A DNA stretch of 64,000 nucleotides from Zongyangia hominis (GTDB lineage: Bacteria; Bacillota; Clostridia; Oscillospirales; Ruminococcaceae), in the NCBI RefSeq assembly GCF_014385095.1, contig NZ_JACRTC010000001.1:372001-436000 (forward strand), given 5' to 3'. Both the position numbers and the translations under genes were made by a program. The notes beneath the pieces are model-generated. The model had not been told where the DNA came from. It did no database searches and was given only the letters and a program-made list of their open reading frames with translations. Below, in pieces: positions 1-9,427 of the stretch. Every line of letters begins with the position of its first letter. Position 1 is the first letter of the stretch.

Positions 1-94
1 GTTTCCCCAGGAGCTCATCCTCAACGTGGACTACGACCGCTTCTTTGACGTTGTGCAGAATAAGGTGGCGCGGGATTTGTCACCGCAAAAATAA
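1..94 (+). CDS. C-terminal fragment of an unidentified protein
   Basis: The reading frame enters from the left edge (codons begin at base 2) and stops at TAA 92-94, leaving 30 residues that end in VARDLSPQK. The tail is too short for me to assign a family. In Clostridia the murB-rapZ-whiA neighbourhood is often preceded by hprK or uvrC, but nothing in this tail is diagnostic of either. It sits 46 bp before the glucokinase start on the same strand with no terminator between, so it is probably the upstream member of that operon. Confidence 0.55.
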   Translation, partial: FPQELILNVDYDRFFDVVQNKVARDLSPQK

Positions 95-140
95 AGAAAC
101 AGACAGGGCTGTCAAACTCTGGTAGGAAGGAGTTTTCAGA

Positions 141-1097
141 ATGAAATATTACATCGGCATCGATTTGGGAGGAACCAACATCGCCGTGGGCGTGGTGGAC
201 GAAAACTACAACATCGTCGGCCGGGCCAAGCTCAAAACCAACATTCCCCGCCCAGCGGAGGAGGTCTGCGCCGACATGGCCAAGGCGTCCCGGATGGCGG
301 TGGAAGACGCGGGGCTCACCATGGACGATATCGAATGGGTGGGGGTGGACACCCCGGGAACGGTGGATACCGAGACCGGCATGCTCATCTACGCCAATAA
401 CCTCTTTTTCCACAATGTGCCCATGGGTCCCTATCTGAGCGAGGCGCTGGGAAAACCCGTCTTCATCGAGAACGACGCCAACGCCGCGGCTTACGGCGAA
501 GCGCTGGCGGGCGGCGCCAAGGGCAAACAGGACGTGATCGTCATCACGCTGGGCACCGGCGTGGGCGGCGGCGTCATCATCGACGGCAAAATCTACGCGG
601 GCTTTAACCACGGCGGCGCCGAGCTGGGACACATGGCCATCGTCAAGGGCGGCCGGCAGTGCACCTGCGGCAGAAAGGGATGTTTTGAGACCTACAGCTC
701 GGCCACGGGGCTCATCAACACCACCAAGAAGTACATGGAAAAATACAAGGACTCCCTCATGTGGAAGCTGTGCGGCGGGGATCTGGACAAAGTCAGCGGC
801 CGGACGGCCTTCCAGGCCATGAAGCAGGGCGACAAGGCGGGCAAGGAATGTGTGGACGAGTACATTGAGTACATGGCCTACGGCCTTGCCAGCATCGTCA
901 ACATCTTCCAGCCGGAGGTCGTCTGCATCGGCGGCGGTATCTCCAAGGAGGGGGAAACCCTGCTGGCTCCGCTGCGGGAGCTCATCGCCAAGGAGGACTA
1001 CTGCCGCACCTCGAAAAAGAGAGTCAGTATTGTGGCGGCGACTCTCGGCAATGACGCGGGCATCATCGGCGCGGCATTTTTGGGCAGACTCCAGTAA
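141..1097 (+). CDS. glcK: ROK-family glucokinase
   Basis: A 318-residue ROK sugar kinase, expected to phosphorylate glucose with ATP at the start of glycolysis in the cytoplasm. The ATP phosphate-binding motif DLGGTN is near residues 8-13. A catalytic-type ENDANAAAYGE stretch is near residues 111-121. A GTGVGGG glycine-rich loop follows. The ROK zinc motif CTCGRKGCFE is near residues 174-183, so the metal-binding cysteines are intact. An AAGGAG site lies 8-10 bases before the ATG. Length is normal for the family. It is followed after 49 bp by murB in what looks like one transcription unit. Glucose is the expected substrate, but another hexose or amino sugar cannot be excluded from sequence alone. 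Confidence 0.9.
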   Translation: MKYYIGIDLGGTNIAVGVVDENYNIVGRAKLKTNIPRPAEEVCADMAKASRMAVEDAGLTMDDIEWVGVDTPGTVDTETGMLIYANNLFFHNVPMGPYLSEALGKPVFIENDANAAAYGEALAGGAKGKQDVIVITLGTGVGGGVIIDGKIYAGFNHGGAELGHMAIVKGGRQCTCGRKGCFETYSSATGLINTTKKYMEKYKDSLMWKLCGGDLDKVSGRTAFQAMKQGDKAGKECVDEYIEYMAYGLASIVNIFQPEVVCIGGGISKEGETLLAPLRELIAKEDYCRTSKKRVSIVAATLGNDAGIIGAAFLGRLQ

Positions 1098-1146
1098 TAT
1101 ACATAAGAGGCGGCAAATGCCGCAAATGATATGCTGGGAGGATACC

Positions 1147-2058
1147 ATGGTCGATACTTTTTTTCTGCGCGCTTTGTCCGGGATGGACTGTGAAGCGATT
1201 CCGGCGGCGCCTCTATCCCGTTATACCACCTTTCACATTGGCGGCCCCGCCGACGTCCTGATAAAGCCTCGCTCGGCGGAGGCTTTGGCCCAGGTGCTCC
1301 GGCTGTGTCAGGAGACCGGCACGTCAAAGCTCATCCTCGGCAAGGGCTCCAACCTCCTCGTCAGCGACGAGGGTTTTGCCGGCGCGGCGATCTGTCTGGA
1401 CCGGCCCGAGGGGGAAATCCGGCTGATTGGAGACGATCTGATCGAATGTGACGCCGGCGTCTCCCTCAAGCGCCTTTGCACTTTCGCTAGGGAGCAGGGC
1501 CTCTCCGGCTTAGAATTTGCCTACGGCATCCCGGGGAGCGTGGGGGGTGCTGTCTACATGAACGCGGGGGCCTACGGCGGGGAGATGAGCGACGTCCTCC
1601 AAAGTGCCCGGCATCTTGACAGCGAAGGCCGGGAGGGGTGCTTTGCAGGGGAGGAGCTGAAACTATCCTACCGCCACAGCGCCTACACCGATACGGACCT
1701 TTGTATCCTGTCGGCCCGTTTTCAGCTCACACCCGGGGACAAGGGGGAAATCGGGGCCAAGATGGACGACTTTCTCGCCCGGCGAAAATCGAAGCAGCCT
1801 TTAGAATACCCCAGCGCCGGCAGCACCTTTAAGCGCCCGGCGGGAAATTACGCCTCCGCCCTCATCGACCAGTGCGGTCTCAAAGGGTTTAGAGTAGGCG
1901 GGGCCCAGGTCAGCGAGAAACACGCGGGCTTTGTCATCAATACCGGCGGCGCCACCTGCCGGGACGTCAAAGCGCTCATCGCTAAGATCCAGGAAAAGGT
2001 GAAGGAGCAGACGGGATACTGTCTCGAATGTGAAGTGAAAATGATTGAGAAAGGGTGA
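1147..2058 (+). CDS. murB: UDP-N-acetylenolpyruvoylglucosamine reductase MurB
   Basis: A 303-residue FAD enzyme that reduces UDP-GlcNAc-enolpyruvate to UDP-MurNAc with NADPH, the second committed step of peptidoglycan precursor synthesis. The FAD-binding region contains TTFHIGGPAD and LGKGSNLLV. The substrate-binding region has YGIPGSVGGAVYMNAGAYGG. The C-terminal domain carries PSAGSTFKRP with the serine proton donor, followed by GLKGFRVGGAQVS and KHAGFVIN. This matches the shorter type II enzymes usual in Firmicutes. The frame is open further upstream across the end of glcK, but GGGAGG at 1136-1141 points to the ATG at 1147. rapZ follows after 6 bp. Confidence 0.95.
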   Translation: MVDTFFLRALSGMDCEAIPAAPLSRYTTFHIGGPADVLIKPRSAEALAQVLRLCQETGTSKLILGKGSNLLVSDEGFAGAAICLDRPEGEIRLIGDDLIECDAGVSLKRLCTFAREQGLSGLEFAYGIPGSVGGAVYMNAGAYGGEMSDVLQSARHLDSEGREGCFAGEELKLSYRHSAYTDTDLCILSARFQLTPGDKGEIGAKMDDFLARRKSKQPLEYPSAGSTFKRPAGNYASALIDQCGLKGFRVGGAQVSEKHAGFVINTGGATCRDVKALIAKIQEKVKEQTGYCLECEVKMIEKG

Positions 2059-2064
2059 GTAAGA

Positions 2065-2922
2065 GTGGATTTTGTCATCGTAACCGGGCTTTCGGGCGCG
2101 GGAAAATCCAGAGCGATCAATGCGCTGGAGGACATCGGGTTTTATTGCGTTGACAATATCCCGCCCAAGCTCATCGTCAAAATTGCGGAATTTTGTCTGA
2201 AGTCCAAGGGCCAGATCGACCGGGTAGCCGTGGTGGTGGACGCCCGCGGCGGCGCTCTCTTCCACGACCTGTTCGACGGCATGGACGACTTGAGGAAAAA
2301 CAAGATTGAATTTGAGGTGCTCTTTCTCGAGTGCAACGACGATATTCTGGTGCGGCGGTTTAAGGAGACTAGGCGCAAGCATCCCCTCCTCGACACCGTC
2401 AAGGGAGAAATTGAACAGGCCATCCTAGTGGAGCGGGAGCTGCTCAAACCCATCCGGGCCATGGCCACCTACACCATCGATACCTCCCATCTCTCCCCGG
2501 CCCAGCTCAAGGAGCAGATTGCCAACATCTTTTTGGGCAATGTCACGGGGGGGATGCTCGTCAACTCCATGTCCTTCGGCTTCAAATATGGACTACCGCT
2601 GGAGGCGGACCTGGTCTTCGACGTTCGCTGTCTGCCCAACCCCTTCTACATTGAGGGGCTGCGGCACAAGACGGGCCTGGACGCCGAGGTGCGGGAGTAT
2701 GTGATGGAGTTCCCCCAGAGCCGGGAGCTTGCAAAGAAACTCCTTGACCTCATCGACTTTTTGCTGCCTCAGTATATCCAAGAGGGAAAGAGCCAGCTGG
2801 TGGTGGCCATCGGCTGCACGGGGGGCAAGCACCGCTCGGTGACCTTTGCGGAACTCATTGCCCGGCACCTGTCGGAAAATGGGGTGCGTGTTAACATCAA
2901 CCACCGGGATATACAAAAATAA
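2065..2922 (+). CDS. rapZ: RNase adapter / nucleotide-binding protein RapZ (YvcJ)
   Basis: A 285-residue P-loop ATPase/GTPase of the RapZ/YvcJ family. The Walker A GLSGAGKS is at residues 7-14, and the conserved C-terminal signature [10 protein letters not shown] is near residues 252-261. RapZ regulates amino-sugar metabolism through RNA decay in enterobacteria. The Bacillus homologue YvcJ is linked to competence, and its molecular role in Clostridia is unclear. The start is GTG at 2065, placed 6 bp after murB. The usual Firmicute order is yvcJ-yvcK-whiA, but here whiA follows directly, with no yvcK between. Confidence 0.93.
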   Translation: MDFVIVTGLSGAGKSRAINALEDIGFYCVDNIPPKLIVKIAEFCLKSKGQIDRVAVVVDARGGALFHDLFDGMDDLRKNKIEFEVLFLECNDDILVRRFKETRRKHPLLDTVKGEIEQAILVERELLKPIRAMATYTIDTSHLSPAQLKEQIANIFLGNVTGGMLVNSMSFGFKYGLPLEADLVFDVRCLPNPFYIEGLRHKTGLDAEVREYVMEFPQSRELAKKLLDLIDFLLPQYIQEGKSQLVVAIGCTGGKHRSVTFAELIARHLSENGVRVNINHRDIQK

Positions 2923-3017
2923 ACGGACCCTTGGATTCACCTCCCGCGGGAGGTGAATGCCGGTTTTGGGGCTTTTTCGAAAGGATACCAAGAGGGACAA
3001 GCCGAAGGAGGAAGGAC

Positions 3018-3941
3018 ATGTCATTTTCCTATGATCTTAAATGCGAGTTGTGCGCGGAGGAAACCGTGGATGAGCGCCACCGCCACGCGCTCGCTTACGG
3101 CATGCTCCTCTTCGGCAAGGCGTTTTCCGGGCGGCAAGTGTCGCTGGTCACCGAAAACGAGGGGGTGGCGGCGCTCTACGGCCAGTGCATCGCCGAGGAG
3201 GCGGGGCTTATTTCCTGCACCACCGTTTCCCCGGTCAAAAACCGGGACAGCATCTACACGGTCTCGCTGCAAAATAAGGGGGACTGCGCCGAGGTGCTGG
3301 GGCTATTTTACCATCAGCCGGACGAGATCAGCCTCCGGCTTAAAATGCAAAACCTTCCCGACGAGGGGAGCGTCGCCTATTTTCTGCGGGGGGCGTACCT
3401 TGCCTGCGGCAATCTCACCGACCCCTACAAGAGCTACCATCTGGAATTTGTTACCCAGCACTACAAGCTGGCTGAGGATTTGCAGCAGCTCATCTCCACC
3501 GTGCTGGCCCCGCCCAAGATGACGGTGCGCCGGGGAGCGCGGGTAGTCTACTACAAGGAGAGCGAGCACATCGAGGACATGCTGACCTATATCGGGGCCA
3601 TGCGTTCCTCCTTGGAACTAATGAACGTCAAGATTTATAAGGACCTGCGCAACAAGGCAAACCGCGTCACCAACTGTGAGACGGCCAACATCGAAAAGAC
3701 GGTGACCGCCGCGGCCAAGCAGGTGGAGGACATCGAACTCATCGCCGCCCACCGGGGGATGCAGTCGCTCTCCGACGATCTCCAGGAGCTGGCCGTTCTG
3801 CGGCTCGAACACCCCGAAATGTCGCTGGCGGACTTAGGCCGGGAGCTTTCCCAGCCGCTGTCTCGCTCCGGGGTCAACCACCGCTTCCAGCGCATCGCCG
3901 CGGCGGCGGAGACCATCCGCAAGGAGCGGGCCTTACGATAA
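3018..3941 (+). CDS. whiA: DNA-binding protein WhiA
   Basis: A 307-residue WhiA protein: an N-terminal degenerate LAGLIDADG-type homing-endonuclease fold (about residues 1-200) and a C-terminal helix-turn-helix (about 215-300). The opening MSFSYDLKCELC and the tail LSRSGVNHRFQRI are characteristic of the family. In Bacillus, WhiA binds nucleoid DNA and affects chromosome segregation and cell division; in Streptomyces it drives sporulation. The frame extends upstream to about 2931, but AAGGAGGAAGG at 3005-3015 selects the ATG at 3018. It is preceded by rapZ on the same strand, the conserved pairing in Gram-positives. Confidence 0.94.
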   Translation: MSFSYDLKCELCAEETVDERHRHALAYGMLLFGKAFSGRQVSLVTENEGVAALYGQCIAEEAGLISCTTVSPVKNRDSIYTVSLQNKGDCAEVLGLFYHQPDEISLRLKMQNLPDEGSVAYFLRGAYLACGNLTDPYKSYHLEFVTQHYKLAEDLQQLISTVLAPPKMTVRRGARVVYYKESEHIEDMLTYIGAMRSSLELMNVKIYKDLRNKANRVTNCETANIEKTVTAAAKQVEDIELIAAHRGMQSLSDDLQELAVLRLEHPEMSLADLGRELSQPLSRSGVNHRFQRIAAAAETIRKERALR

Positions 3942-4026
3942 ATGAGAATAGACGGGGGACTTTGGTTCCCATTTTGATAGAGTCCGCGCGCTGCGGGCAA
4001 ATGAACCAGCAGGAGGTGGGGGAAAG

Positions 4027-7000
4027 ATGGACGAGTTTGTGCATCTGCATGTCCATAGCGAATACAGTTTGCTCGATGGAGCCTGCCGCATCAAGCGCCT
4101 GGTGCAGAAGGCCAAGGACTTGGGACAAACGGCCGTGGCCATCACCGATCACGGGGTGATGTACGGGGTCATCGACTTTTATAAAGAGTGCAAAAAACAG
4201 GGCGTCAAGCCCATCATCGGGTGCGAAGTCTATGTGGCGCCCCGGACCCGCTTTGACAAGGTGCACCGCATCGACAACAATCCGTATCATTTGGTGCTGC
4301 TGTGCAAGAATAATGAAGGGTATCAAAATCTGATTCAAATCGTCTCCCAGGCCTTCATCGACGGGTACTACTTTAAGCCCCGGGTGGACTGGGAGCTGCT
4401 TGAAAAGTACAGCGGCGGCCTCATCTGCCTGAGCGCGTGCCTGGCCGGAGAAATTCCCCGGCTGCTCATGGCGGGGGACTACGACAAGGCCAAGGAGGTG
4501 GCCGCGCGTTACCGGGACCTCTTTGGGAAGGACGACTACTTTATCGAAATCCAGGACCACGGCATCGAAGAACAACAGCGGATTCTGCCCGATCTCTACC
4601 GCCTGGCCAAGGAGGTGGGCGTGGGGCTCGTTGCCACCAATGACGCCCACTATATCGACAAAGAGGACGCCGAGATGCAGCATGTCCTCATTTGCATCCA
4701 GACAAACACCACCGTGGACAACAAGGACGGGCTGGAATTTCCCACCCAGGAGTTTTACATCAAATCAGGGGAGGAGATGAAAAAGCTCTTCCCCGGACAT
4801 GAGGAAGCCATCCGCAACACCGCGAAAATTGCCGCGTGCTGCGAGGTGGAGTTCGAGTTCGGCGTGACCAAGCTCCCGCTCTTTGTGGCGCCCGACGGCC
4901 GGGACAATGTGGAATACTTTGAGGACCGGTGCTGGAAGGGGCTGCAAAAGCACTACGGGGAGCATCCCGACCCGCAGGTGGTGGAACGGCTCGAATACGA
5001 GCTGGGCGTCATCAAAAAGATGGGCTATGTGGACTACTTTCTCATTGTATCCGACTTTATCCAGTACGCCAAGGACCATGATATCCCGGTGGGACCCGGC
5101 AGAGGCTCGGGGGCCGGGAGCATCGCGGCCTACTGCATCGGCATTACCGGCATCGACCCCATCCGCTATCAGCTTCTCTTCGAGCGGTTCTTAAATCCGG
5201 AGCGGGTCAGTATGCCCGACTTCGACATCGACTTTTGCTATGAGCGGCGGCCGGAGGTCATCGACTACGTGGTGCGCAAATATGGCTCCGACCACGTGGC
5301 CCAGATTATCACCTTTGGCACCATGGCGGCCCGGGGTGCCATCCGCGACGTGGGCCGCGCTATGAATATCCCCTACCAGACGGTGGATACAGTGGCAAAG
5401 CAGGTGCCCGCGGACCTTGGCATTACCCTTGACAAGGCCCTGCAAAAGTCTACCGACTTTGCCGCCACCTATCATTCCGACCCCGAGATCACGAGACTCA
5501 TCGACATGGCCCGGAAGCTGGAGGGGATGCCCCGCCACGCCTCCACCCATGCGGCGGGCGTGGTCATCACCCGGGACCCGGTGTCCTCCTATGTGCCCCT
5601 GTCCATGAACGACGAGGCCATCGTCACCCAGTTCACCATGACGACATTGGAGGAATTGGGGCTGCTCAAGATGGACTTTCTGGGGCTGAGGAACTTGACG
5701 GTCATCGACGACGCGGAAAAGATGCTGCGAAAGCGGGGCGTCGTAATCGACATGGCCCACGTGCCGCTAGACGACAAGGAGGTCTTTCGGATGCTCGCCC
5801 AGGGCCTCACCGAGGGCGTGTTCCAGTTCGAGTCCGCGGGCATGCGCCAGGTGCTCATGAATTTGGGCCCCGAGTCCATCGAAGACATGATCGCCGTCAT
5901 CTCCCTCTACCGCCCCGGCCCCATGGATTCCATCCCCACCTATGTGGAAAACCGGCACCACCCGGAAAAGGTGACCTACAAGCATCCCTTGCTTGAACCG
6001 ATTCTCAACGTCACCTACGGCTGTATCGTCTACCAGGAGCAGGTCATGCAGATCTGCCGGGAACTGGCGGGCTTTTCCTATGGCCGGGCCGACTTGGTCC
6101 GCCGGGCTATGTCCAAAAAGAAGCACGACATCATGGAGAAGGAGCGGAAAAACTTTATCTACGGCGCCCAGGACGAGGAAGGGCATTTGATCTGCAAGGG
6201 CTGCGTCCGCAACGGCGTCAGCGAGGAGATAGCCACCAGCATCTTTGACGAGATGAGTTCCTTTGCGTCCTACGCTTTTAATAAGTCCCACGCGGCGGCC
6301 TACGCCTTTGTGGCCTACCAGACCGCCTATCTCAAATGCCACTATCCCAAGGAGTATATGGCGGCATTGCTTACCAGCGTCCTCGACAACACCAACAAGA
6401 TTATCGAGTACATCGGCGAGTGCAAAAAGCTGGGGCTCGAAGTCCTCAAGCCTGACGTCAACCAGAGCCAGGACGGCTTCTCGGTCTCCGGGGAGGGCAT
6501 CCGTTTCGGTCTGGTGGCCGTCAAGAACCTGGGCCGGGGATTTATCAGGGATTTGATCGCCGAGCGGGAGGAGCATGGGCCCTATGAGAACTTTGCCGAT
6601 TTCTGCGAGCGGATGTACGGCAAGGATCTCAACCGCCGTACCATGGAAAGCCTCATCAAATGCGGGGCCTTGGACGGCTTCGGCCTCAACCGCCGCCAAA
6701 TGCTCATGTCGTCGGAGGGGCTGTTGGCCGCCATCGACCAGCAGCGCCGCCAGAACGTGGAGGGGCAGGTGAGCCTCTTTGACGCGGGTCCGGCGGCCCC
6801 CCAGAGTGAATACAACATCCTGGACGTGCCCGACCTCGACCTCCACGAAAAGCTCAAGATGGAGCGGGAGACGACGGGCCTCTACATCACCGATCACCCC
6901 ATCAGCGCGTATATGGGACTGCTCAAGGAGATCGGTGGGGCCACCTTCGGGGACATCAAAGCGGGCATTGAGATGCACGACAAGCGCTTTGCCGATGGGG

Positions 7001-7542
7001 CTTACCTCAACGTCATCGCCACCGTGGGCAGCAAAAAGGTCAAAATCACCCGCAACAACGCCACCATGGCCTTTGTGCAGCTGGAGGACATGACTTCCTC
7101 CATGGAGATGTTGGTCTTCCCCCAGGTGTTTGAGGAGAACCGGAGCCTCTTGCAGGAGGGCGCTGTTATCTGCGCACGATGCCGGTTGTCCATCCGGGAG
7201 GAGGAGGACCCCAAGCTCATCTGCGAGCGGGTCACCATCACCGACCACGCCAAGGAGCTAATGCTGCGCGCCCACACCACCAAACGCCGCCAGCCCAGCG
7301 CCGGCGGGAAAAACGGGTTATATCTGGTGGCGCCCTCCCAGGAGAGCAAGACCTTTCTCAAGGCCAAGAATTTGTTGGGCATCTTTGAAGGCGCTTTCCC
7401 GGTCTATGTCTACTTTGAGGACAAAAAACGCTGGATGTTGGCGCCCAAATCCCTGTGGGTGGACATGAACCAGGTCCTTCTGGACGAGTTGGGTAGAATC
7501 CTCGGGTCGGAAAAGGTAAAAATAAGGGACAATAGTCAATAA
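4027..7542 (+). CDS. dnaE: DNA polymerase III alpha subunit DnaE
   Basis: A 1171-residue replicative polymerase of the DnaE type. The N-terminal PHP domain (about residues 1-220) starts with HLHVHSEYSLLDG. The palm contains GPGRGSGAGS and the catalytic aspartates in PDFDIDF near residues 398-404. Further family motifs are HASTHAAGVVI, FESAGMRQVL, YRPGPMD and FNKSHAAAYA. Helix-hairpin-helix and OB-fold regions fill the last 350 residues. Firmicutes normally also carry PolC, with DnaE doing priming-proximal lagging-strand synthesis; PolC is not in this window. AGGAGGTGGGG (4010-4020) precedes the ATG. The 85-bp upstream gap shows only a short G/C-rich hairpin. Confidence 0.97.
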   Translation: MDEFVHLHVHSEYSLLDGACRIKRLVQKAKDLGQTAVAITDHGVMYGVIDFYKECKKQGVKPIIGCEVYVAPRTRFDKVHRIDNNPYHLVLLCKNNEGYQNLIQIVSQAFIDGYYFKPRVDWELLEKYSGGLICLSACLAGEIPRLLMAGDYDKAKEVAARYRDLFGKDDYFIEIQDHGIEEQQRILPDLYRLAKEVGVGLVATNDAHYIDKEDAEMQHVLICIQTNTTVDNKDGLEFPTQEFYIKSGEEMKKLFPGHEEAIRNTAKIAACCEVEFEFGVTKLPLFVAPDGRDNVEYFEDRCWKGLQKHYGEHPDPQVVERLEYELGVIKKMGYVDYFLIVSDFIQYAKDHDIPVGPGRGSGAGSIAAYCIGITGIDPIRYQLLFERFLNPERVSMPDFDIDFCYERRPEVIDYVVRKYGSDHVAQIITFGTMAARGAIRDVGRAMNIPYQTVDTVAKQVPADLGITLDKALQKSTDFAATYHSDPEITRLIDMARKLEGMPRHASTHAAGVVITRDPVSSYVPLSMNDEAIVTQFTMTTLEELGLLKMDFLGLRNLTVIDDAEKMLRKRGVVIDMAHVPLDDKEVFRMLAQGLTEGVFQFESAGMRQVLMNLGPESIEDMIAVISLYRPGPMDSIPTYVENRHHPEKVTYKHPLLEPILNVTYGCIVYQEQVMQICRELAGFSYGRADLVRRAMSKKKHDIMEKERKNFIYGAQDEEGHLICKGCVRNGVSEEIATSIFDEMSSFASYAFNKSHAAAYAFVAYQTAYLKCHYPKEYMAALLTSVLDNTNKIIEYIGECKKLGLEVLKPDVNQSQDGFSVSGEGIRFGLVAVKNLGRGFIRDLIAEREEHGPYENFADFCERMYGKDLNRRTMESLIKCGALDGFGLNRRQMLMSSEGLLAAIDQQRRQNVEGQVSLFDAGPAAPQSEYNILDVPDLDLHEKLKMERETTGLYITDHPISAYMGLLKEIGGATFGDIKAGIEMHDKRFADGAYLNVIATVGSKKVKITRNNATMAFVQLEDMTSSMEMLVFPQVFEENRSLLQEGAVICARCRLSIREEEDPKLICERVTITDHAKELMLRAHTTKRRQPSAGGKNGLYLVAPSQESKTFLKAKNLLGIFEGAFPVYVYFEDKKRWMLAPKSLWVDMNQVLLDELGRILGSEKVKIRDNSQ

Positions 7543-7580
7543 TTGCGGCGTTCTCCCACAGAAATTGTTAAGTTTACATC

Positions 7581-7610
7581 TTGAAACAAGTTGATACAAT
7601 CGTATATAAT
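7581..7610 (+). promoter_or_regulatory. Sigma-A-type promoter for pfkA
   Basis: TTGAAA (7581-7586), an 18-base spacer and a perfect TATAAT (7605-7610) lie 61 bp before the pfkA start, in an AT-rich stretch. Confidence 0.6.
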
Positions 7611-7670
7611 AAACCTATATGATTTGTTAGATATGAAAGAGGATTCCTCATGGGGTCCGAGGAGGTAATT

Positions 7671-8648
7671 ATGGGTAAGCAAGTGAAAACAATTGGTGTT
7701 CTGACAAGCGGAGGAGATGCGCCTGGCATGAACGCTGCTGTCAGAGCGGTTGTCAGAACCGGCATATCCAAAGGTCTCAATGTGGTGGGCGTCCGCCGCG
7801 GCTATAATGGACTGATTAACGGCGACCTGATTGACATGAGCCTTCGCAGTGTCTCCGATATTATTCACCGGGGCGGCACTATGCTGTATACAGCCCGCTG
7901 TGACGAATTCCGCTATGAATCCGGGCTCCAGAAAGCGACCCAGACCTGTATCGATCACGGCATCGACGGCGTGGTCGTCATCGGCGGCGACGGCTCCTTC
8001 CGCGGCGCGAGAGATCTTTCCCTCCGCGGCATTCCCTGTGTGGGCATTCCCGGAACCATCGACAACGACATCGCCTGCACTGACTACACCATCGGTTACG
8101 ACACCGCCATGAACACCGCCATGGAGATGATTGATAAATGCCGCGATACCGCCCAGTCCCACGACCGCTGCTTGGTTGTGGAGGTCATGGGCCGCCGCTG
8201 CGGCGACATCGCTCTCAACACCGGCATCGCCTGCGGCGCCACCAGCATCGTGGTGCCCGAGGTCCCCTTTGATATGCAAAAGGACTGCCTGGAGAGAATC
8301 CAGAAGGATCTGACCCGCGGCAAACGCCACTTCATTATCATTGTGGCGGAGGGCTACGGCAAGGTGGAGGAGATCGCCCAACAGGTGGGAGATTTCACCG
8401 GTATCACCGCCCGGGCCTTGGTGCTCGGCCACGTACAGCGCGGCGGTAACCCCTCGGTGCGCGACCGTGTCATGGCCAGTGAAATGGGTCACTATGCCAT
8501 TGAAAAGCTGCTGTGCAACGGCATTGGCAATCGCGTCATCGCCCTCAAGGACAGCAAAATTGTCGACTTTGACATCTTGGAAGCCCTGGAGCAGAAGAAA
8601 GAGTTCAACATGGAGCTCTATCGCATCGCTCACGAGATTTCCATCTAA
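7671..8648 (+). CDS. pfkA: ATP-dependent 6-phosphofructokinase
   Basis: A 325-residue PfkA, phosphorylating fructose 6-phosphate to fructose 1,6-bisphosphate. ATP-binding residues are in GGDAPGMN (residues 11-18) and the Gly-Gly-Asp-Gly loop in VIGGDGSFRG. The catalytic segment GIPGTIDND supplies the base aspartate. The fructose-6-P region MGRRCGDIA and the C-terminal LGHVQRGGNPS are present. The glycine after GGDG points to ATP rather than pyrophosphate as donor, by family rule. An in-frame ATG exists at 7650, but GGAGG at 7661-7665 picks 7671. The gene is monocistronic, with its own promoter upstream and a strong terminator 12 bases downstream. Confidence 0.96.
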   Translation: MGKQVKTIGVLTSGGDAPGMNAAVRAVVRTGISKGLNVVGVRRGYNGLINGDLIDMSLRSVSDIIHRGGTMLYTARCDEFRYESGLQKATQTCIDHGIDGVVVIGGDGSFRGARDLSLRGIPCVGIPGTIDNDIACTDYTIGYDTAMNTAMEMIDKCRDTAQSHDRCLVVEVMGRRCGDIALNTGIACGATSIVVPEVPFDMQKDCLERIQKDLTRGKRHFIIIVAEGYGKVEEIAQQVGDFTGITARALVLGHVQRGGNPSVRDRVMASEMGHYAIEKLLCNGIGNRVIALKDSKIVDFDILEALEQKKEFNMELYRIAHEISI

Positions 8649-8660
8649 CGAGAGATTTAT

Positions 8661-8697
8661 AAAAGGGCGAAGTGGATGCATCCACTTCGCCCTTTTT
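8661..8697 (+). terminator. Rho-independent terminator after pfkA
   Basis: A near-perfect inverted repeat: AAAAGGGCGAAGTGGA pairs with TCCACTTCGCCCTTTT around a TGCA loop, followed by a T run. It would also work in the opposite orientation. Confidence 0.9.
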
Positions 8698-8850
8698 GCA
8701 AACGACGTGGTTGGGAAGCCCGGGGAGAACCGGTCTTCCCAGACCGTGAAGTCATCGCCGCCGTCGATGGACTGGAAAATATACTGGCTTGCCGGATGCC
8801 ATCAAAGGCCGGTTTGGGTGCGGGCCCGCCCTGCATCCTGAGGAGGAACC

Positions 8851-9381
8851 ATGTTACAGAGACTCGCTCCCGGGGAATACAGCCAAGTGTATCAAATTTT
8901 GCGGGATTCTTTCCCAAAAAGCGAAAGGAGAACCCGTGAAAGACAGATAAAGCTTATGGAAAATGAGCATTACCGCATTGAGGTCTGGCGGGAAGGGGAT
9001 ACGGTTAAGGCGTTTCTCGCCCTCTGGGACTTTGGGGACTTCCTCTATGTGGAGCATTTTGCCGTGGGGGAATCCTACCGCAACGAGGGTTTAGGCAAAA
9101 AGATGCTCACGGAGCTCCTTTCCAGGGAAAAGAGGCTCATCTGTCTGGAGGTGGAGCCGCCCCAAACGGAAATGGCCAAACGGCGCATCGGGTTTTATGA
9201 GCGCTTGGGCTTTTTCTTGCAACCTTATGAATATGTACAACCTGCTTTGCGGGAGACAGAGCCCTCCCTGCCGCTGATGATCATGAGTTACCCGCGTCCT
9301 ATCAGCCGGGAAGAGTTTGAAAAATTCCGAGATACGGTGTATCCGCAGGTCTACGACCAACATCCGTGTCAAGAGCAATAA
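8851..9381 (+). CDS. GNAT-family N-acetyltransferase
   Basis: A 176-residue acyltransferase with the GNAT fold. The acetyl-CoA pyrophosphate loop appears as SYRNEGLGKKML (about residues 75-86), preceded by the beta-4 strand LYVEHFAVG. The later strand/helix IGFYERLGF matches the usual family C-terminal half. The substrate cannot be predicted. AGGAGG lies directly before the ATG at 8851. It is isolated: the pfkA terminator stands upstream and its own terminator follows. The 150 bp upstream (8698-8850) show no convincing promoter or small gene. Confidence 0.85.
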   Translation: MLQRLAPGEYSQVYQILRDSFPKSERRTRERQIKLMENEHYRIEVWREGDTVKAFLALWDFGDFLYVEHFAVGESYRNEGLGKKMLTELLSREKRLICLEVEPPQTEMAKRRIGFYERLGFFLQPYEYVQPALRETEPSLPLMIMSYPRPISREEFEKFRDTVYPQVYDQHPCQEQ

Positions 9382-9396
9382 AAGCAAATCGGTCCG

Positions 9397-9427
9397 GGAG
9401 AGGGAAGAAGTGTCCCTCTCCTTTTTT
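9397..9427 (+). terminator. Rho-independent terminator after the acetyltransferase
   Basis: GGAGAGGGA (9397-9405) pairs with TCCCTCTCC (9413-9421) across a 7-base loop, followed by six T. Confidence 0.88.

Noticed and set aside
850..1146. Upstream extension of the murB frame
   Set aside because: It lies within glcK in another frame and lacks a ribosome site; GGGAGG before 1147 decides the start.
2923..3017. A small gene or start of whiA at 2931
   Set aside because: The upstream part has no ribosome site, and WhiA homologues begin at MSFS, as at 3018.
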